Shown one piece after another: positions 60,911-64,000 of a DNA stretch of 64,000 nt. The stretch spans positions 62,001 through 126,000 of the forward strand of contig NZ_AUBM01000009.1 in assembly GCF_000429245.1 (NCBI RefSeq), read 5' to 3'. The first letter of the stretch is position 1, and the number at the start of each line of letters is the position of its first letter. Source of the stretch: Schaalia georgiae DSM 6843. Lineage in GTDB: Bacteria > Actinomycetota > Actinomycetes > Actinomycetales > Actinomycetaceae. The notes beneath the pieces are model-generated. The model searched no databases. It had not been told where the DNA came from and was given only the letters and a program-made list of their open reading frames with translations. The translations under genes and the position numbers were made by a program.

Positions 60911-62361
60911 TGGAGCCCCGCTTCCAGGAGGGCGCGGGCGATGGGGCCCGCGACGGTGCCGCCATGCGGCGTCGGAACCTTCTCATCGCCCTCTACGACG
61001 ACGGCGAAAGCGATTTGCGGGTCGTCCACGGGCGCGAAACCCACGGCCCAGGCGTTCGCGCGGGCGCCGTTGCCGGTTTCCGCAGTGCCGGTCTTCGCGG
61101 CGACCGCGACGTTCGGGATCGCCATCGACGAGCCCGAGCCGTAGGGCTGCGAGACGACGGCCCGCATCATCGTGGTGATTTGGTCCGCGATCTCGGGAGT
61201 GACCGGTTTGCCCAGCTGCGCGGGATCGGTGGTCGAACGGGTCTGCAGGTCGGCGTCCACGACCTGGTCGATCAAGTAGGGCGCCATCATGGTCCCCTTG
61301 TTGGCGATGGCCTGCGCCACCTCGGCCATCTGCAAGGGCGTCGTCTGCACCGTGTACTGGCCGATGGAGCTCATCGCCAGCTGCGCGGCGTCGGTGTCGG
61401 AGGGGAAGACGGAAGGGGTCACGGGCAAGGGGATTGTCTGCTCCTTGCCGAAGCCGAAACGGGCCGCCACGTCGGAGAGCTGCTGGTTCGTCAGCGACTT
61501 GGAGGCGAGCACGAAAGTCGTGTTGCACGAGCGCGCGAAGGCCTCGGTGAGCGTCGGCTTCCCATCGCCGCACTGCGAGGACTCGATGTTCTCCACCTGG
61601 GTGGACGAGCCGGGCAGGGTCGTGGAGACCGGGGAGTCCATTCGCGTGTCCGGGGTGGCGGTCCCGTTCTCCAGCAGGGCGATCGTGGTGAGGATCTTGA
61701 AGGTGGAACCGGGGGCGTAGCGGTCCCCGCCGATGGCCCTGTTCACCAGGGGCCTGTTAGGGTCGGCCAGGAGGTCCGCGTGGGCTTTGTTCACAGACTG
61801 GGAGTCGAAGACCGCCAACGAGTTCGGGTCGTAGCTGGGCGAGGAGTACAGGGCCAGGACGGCTCCCGTCTTCGCGTTGAGGGCCACGACCGCCCCACGG
61901 CGGTCGCCGAGTTTCTCGGCCGCGACCTGCTGCATCTTGTCGTTGAGGGTCAGCACGACGCCGCCGCCCTGGCGGCCCGCCCCGGTGAACAGGTTGCGCA
62001 GGCGCTGGGCGAACAGGGACTGGGACTGGCCGTCGAGCACCTCCTCGGCCGCCGACTCGAGCCCCGTCGACTGGGAGATCACGGAGGAGAAGTAGCCGGT
62101 CACGGACGCGTAGAGGGGGCCCTGGGAGTAGGAGCGCTCGAAGCGCCGGCTGTCGTCCTGCTTGGTGGACGAGGCGACTGCGCTCCCGTTGACGATGATC
62201 GGGCCGCGGTCGATCTCGGCGGAGTGGAGGATGGTGCGCTGGTTGCGCTCGTCGGCGTTGAGGGCGGGGGCGGCTACGAACTGCGAGTTCGTCATGCCCG
62301 CGCCCAGCAGTGCGAACATGATGAGGACGACGATGAAGATCCGTCGGATCTGGTTGTTCAC
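60907..62361 (-). CDS. pbpA: Class B penicillin-binding protein PbpA
   Basis: 484 residues. The N-terminal membrane helix (IFIVVLIMFALLG) is followed by the short dimerisation region of the PbpA type and the transpeptidase domain with STFK (Ser 219 in APGSTFKIL), SCN (278-280) and KTGT (423-426). It cross-links peptidoglycan made by its partner RodA, whose gene overlaps its start (ATGA). Length and the NNQIRRIF start are typical of actinobacterial PbpA. Confidence 0.95.
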   Translation of the reverse strand: MNNQIRRIFIVVLIMFALLGAGMTNSQFVAAPALNADERNQRTILHSAEIDRGPIIVNGSAVASSTKQDDSRRFERSYSQGPLYASVTGYFSSVISQSTGLESAAEEVLDGQSQSLFAQRLRNLFTGAGRQGGGVVLTLNDKMQQVAAEKLGDRRGAVVALNAKTGAVLALYSSPSYDPNSLAVFDSQSVNKAHADLLADPNRPLVNRAIGGDRYAPGSTFKILTTIALLENGTATPDTRMDSPVSTTLPGSSTQVENIESSQCGDGKPTLTEAFARSCNTTFVLASKSLTNQQLSDVAARFGFGKEQTIPLPVTPSVFPSDTDAAQLAMSSIGQYTVQTTPLQMAEVAQAIANKGTMMAPYLIDQVVDADLQTRSTTDPAQLGKPVTPEIADQITTMMRAVVSQPYGSGSSMAIPNVAVAAKTGTAETGNGARANAWAVGFAPVDDPQIAFAVVVEGDEKVPTPHGGTVAGPIARALLEAGLQ

Positions 62362-63755
62362 TGGGCGTCACCTGCTTTCATGGGCTCATGGACCCCCGAG
62401 TTCCACGGCGCGGGGGTCGAGGCGGGGCGGCGCGCGGCGTCGGACACGCGGATCAACAGGGCGACGGTGAGCCACGAGGACACCATGGACGAGCCCCCCG
62501 CCGCCAGGAACGGCGCCGTCAGGCCGGTCAACGGGATCAGCCGGGTGATGCCGCCCAGGACGACGAACAGCTGGATGGCCAGCGAGAAGCTCAGGCCAGT
62601 GGCCAGTAGCTTCCCGAATCCGTCGCGGACGGTGAGGGCCGCCCGCAGGCCGCGCTGGATGAGGACCAGGTAGAGGACCAGGATCGCCGCCAACCCGGTC
62701 AGGCCCAGCTCTTCGGCGAGGGAGGAGAGGATGAAGTCGGAGTTGGCCAGGGGGACCAGTTGCGGGTACCCGCGGCCCCACCCGGAGCCCATGAGCCCGC
62801 CCGAGGCCTGCCCGAAAAGGCCCTGGACGACCTGGTAGGAGCCCCCGTCCTCCGAGTACACCGCAGGGTCGAAGGCGTTGAGCCACACGTTGAAACGGTT
62901 CGCGACGTGCGGGAACGCCCGCACGGCCACCGCGACGGCGGGGACGAAGAGGACGAAGCCGATGAGCAGCCACGACGGGCGGTTCGTCGCCACGTAGAGG
63001 GTGGCGACGAAGAGGCTGAAGAACAGCAGCGAAGTCCCCAGGTCGCGCTGGAGGACCAGGATCGCGATGCCGATCAGCCACACCACCATGATGGGGCCCA
63101 GGTCGCGCCCGCGCGGCAGGCGCAGGCCCAGGAACTTGGGGCCCCCGATGGCCAGGTTGTCGCGGTTGGTCACCAGGTAGCCCGCGAAGAACAGGGCGAG
63201 GGTGATCTTGACCAGCTCGCCGGGCTGCACGCTCACGGGGCCCAGGTGTATCCACACGCGGGCGCCGTAGGTCTCGGTGCCCAGGCCGGGAATCATTGGG
63301 AGCAGCAGCAGGACCAGCGACAGGGCGCCGAAGGTGTAGGTGTAGCGCCGCAGCGTGCGGTGGTCGCGCACCGCGACCAGGAGGAGCGCCGCCAGGACGA
63401 TGGAGGCGGCGACGTAAATCCCCTGGCGTATGCCGACGGTGTCCGCGCCGAGGCGCTCGTAGGACAGGTCGAGCCTGTATATCATGGCGAGCCCGAGGCC
63501 CGTCAGGGCGACGGCGACCGGCAGGATCAGGGGGTCGGCGTGGGGCGCCAGGAAGTGGACGCCGACCTCGGCGATGATCGCGAGTGCGACCAGGACGGCC
63601 ACGGTCACGTTGGCGCGCGGGTTCGTGGGCAGTGCGCCCGTGTAGTTCAACGTGGCCAGGACGTAGCCGCCGACGCCGACGGCGAGCGCGAGGAGCAGGA
63701 GCAAGACCTCCACGAGCCTGCGCGAGCGGGCGGGGGCGATCGACACCGTTGCCAT
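62358..63755 (-). CDS. rodA: SEDS glycosyltransferase RodA/FtsW
   Basis: 465 residues with about twelve membrane segments in place of the usual ten. The SEDS core is clear: RQGIYVAASIVLAALLLVAV, IHLGPVSVQPGELVKITLALFFAGYL, LQRDLGTSLLFFSLFVATLYVAT with the catalytic Asp, and the final GGITRLIPLTGLTAPFLAAGGSS. It polymerises lipid II for PbpA to cross-link. Location between the phosphatase and pbpA fits RodA rather than FtsW. The start overlaps the upstream stop by one base (TGATG). Confidence 0.94.
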   Translation of the reverse strand: MATVSIAPARSRRLVEVLLLLLALAVGVGGYVLATLNYTGALPTNPRANVTVAVLVALAIIAEVGVHFLAPHADPLILPVAVALTGLGLAMIYRLDLSYERLGADTVGIRQGIYVAASIVLAALLLVAVRDHRTLRRYTYTFGALSLVLLLLPMIPGLGTETYGARVWIHLGPVSVQPGELVKITLALFFAGYLVTNRDNLAIGGPKFLGLRLPRGRDLGPIMVVWLIGIAILVLQRDLGTSLLFFSLFVATLYVATNRPSWLLIGFVLFVPAVAVAVRAFPHVANRFNVWLNAFDPAVYSEDGGSYQVVQGLFGQASGGLMGSGWGRGYPQLVPLANSDFILSSLAEELGLTGLAAILVLYLVLIQRGLRAALTVRDGFGKLLATGLSFSLAIQLFVVLGGITRLIPLTGLTAPFLAAGGSSMVSSWLTVALLIRVSDAARRPASTPAPWNSGVHEPMKAGDAQ

Positions 63756-64000
63756 CAGGACGCGCCCCCGTCGCCGCTCTGGGTGCCGCCGTCCGTCTGG
63801 GGCGGCGCGCCCGACTGGGACGCACCGGACTGGGGTTGGCCCGACTGAGCACTGTGGGCGTCCTGGGCGGCGCGCGCGTCCTCAGCGGTGCGCCGCAGGC
63901 CCGCCAGGTACTCGTCGATCGCGGCCCGGGAGGAGCGCATCACTGGCGAGGTGAGGCGCTGTTGGTCGACGGGAGCGAGGTCGGACAGGCTGATCTCCGT
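63755..64000 (-). CDS. 3' end of a gene cut by the window edge, probably PP2C phosphatase PstP
   Basis: The frame is open from the right edge to the TGA at 63757-63755, giving 81 residues: EISLSDLAPVDQQRLTSPVM, a helical stretch (AAIDEYLAGLRRTAEDARAAQDAHSA) and a Ser/Gly/Gln-rich end. No catalytic motif falls within the window. In actinobacteria the gene directly upstream of rodA in this cluster encodes the PP2C phosphatase that reverses PknA/PknB action, so this is the likely identity, by position only. Confidence 0.5.
   Translation of the reverse strand, partial: TEISLSDLAPVDQQRLTSPVMRSSRAAIDEYLAGLRRTAEDARAAQDAHSAQSGQPQSGASQSGAPPQTDGGTQSGDGGAS

Overview
This is about 64 kb of very GC-rich DNA, tightly packed with genes and full of start/stop overlaps (ATGA and GTGA). 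Gene content and order point to an actinobacterium, and I infer the Actinomycetaceae (Actinomyces/Schaalia-like). The reasons are the conserved neighbourhoods pcnA-nudix-DUF6049-murJ-trxB, rpsF-ssb-rpsR-rplI with dnaB, and pabA-pknB-pknA-pbpA-rodA with crgA, DUF881 and a class E sortase, together with tandem secreted GW-repeat proteins. In mycobacteria these three blocks all lie near oriC, but dnaA, dnaN and gyrB are not in this window.

Layout. 0.2-12 kb: PAP2 phosphatase, YchJ-like protein, thioredoxin reductase, a MurJ lipid II flippase fused to a tail with one membrane helix and a discoidin-like domain, an exported DUF6049 protein, a nudix hydrolase, and divergently CCA-adding enzyme and 6-phosphogluconate dehydrogenase. 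12-20 kb: a class A PBP with a Gly/Asn repeat tail, the S6-SSB-S18-L9 operon, a MATE exporter and DnaB, with DnaA-box-like sites ahead of dnaB. 20-30 kb: small genes, a cold-shock protein, an iron-complex-type ABC importer whose binding lipoprotein carries an in-frame amber codon, tRNA-Leu(CAG), and an ECF transporter in which an S-like membrane domain and two ATPases form one polypeptide. 29.7-38.8 kb: an SLC13 transporter in an operon with a cyclic-nucleotide-domain histidine kinase and a lone receiver, DUF523, a nitroreductase, a lipoprotein, a TacA/TacT-type toxin-antitoxin pair, an alpha/beta hydrolase and CsbD. 39-48 kb: a TetR repressor divergent from an unusual desaturase/ferredoxin-reductase fusion, a MacB/FtsX-type ABC pair, and three tandem GW-repeat genes that look like recombinants of each other. 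48-56 kb: HAD hydrolase, cyclophilin, B-box rhomboid, DUF364, CrgA, DUF881, sortase E, a 51-aa membrane protein and PabA. 56.6-64 kb: the pknB-pknA-pbpA-rodA cluster, with the end of a further gene (probably the PP2C phosphatase) cut by the window edge.

Most of the window concerns the cell envelope: lipid II flipping (MurJ), polymerisation and cross-linking (PonA, RodA, PbpA), control of both (PknA, PknB, CrgA), surface attachment (sortase, GW proteins) and nutrient import.

The most unusual signals are in intergenic DNA. Three gaps each contain a private short motif in equal-period direct copies followed by inverted copies at the same period: 34 bp at 20187-20290, 52 bp at 38976-39156 and 20 bp at 53273-53418. 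Three other gaps hold a 25-30 bp direct repeat with an offset of exactly 61 bp. I cannot assign these a function.
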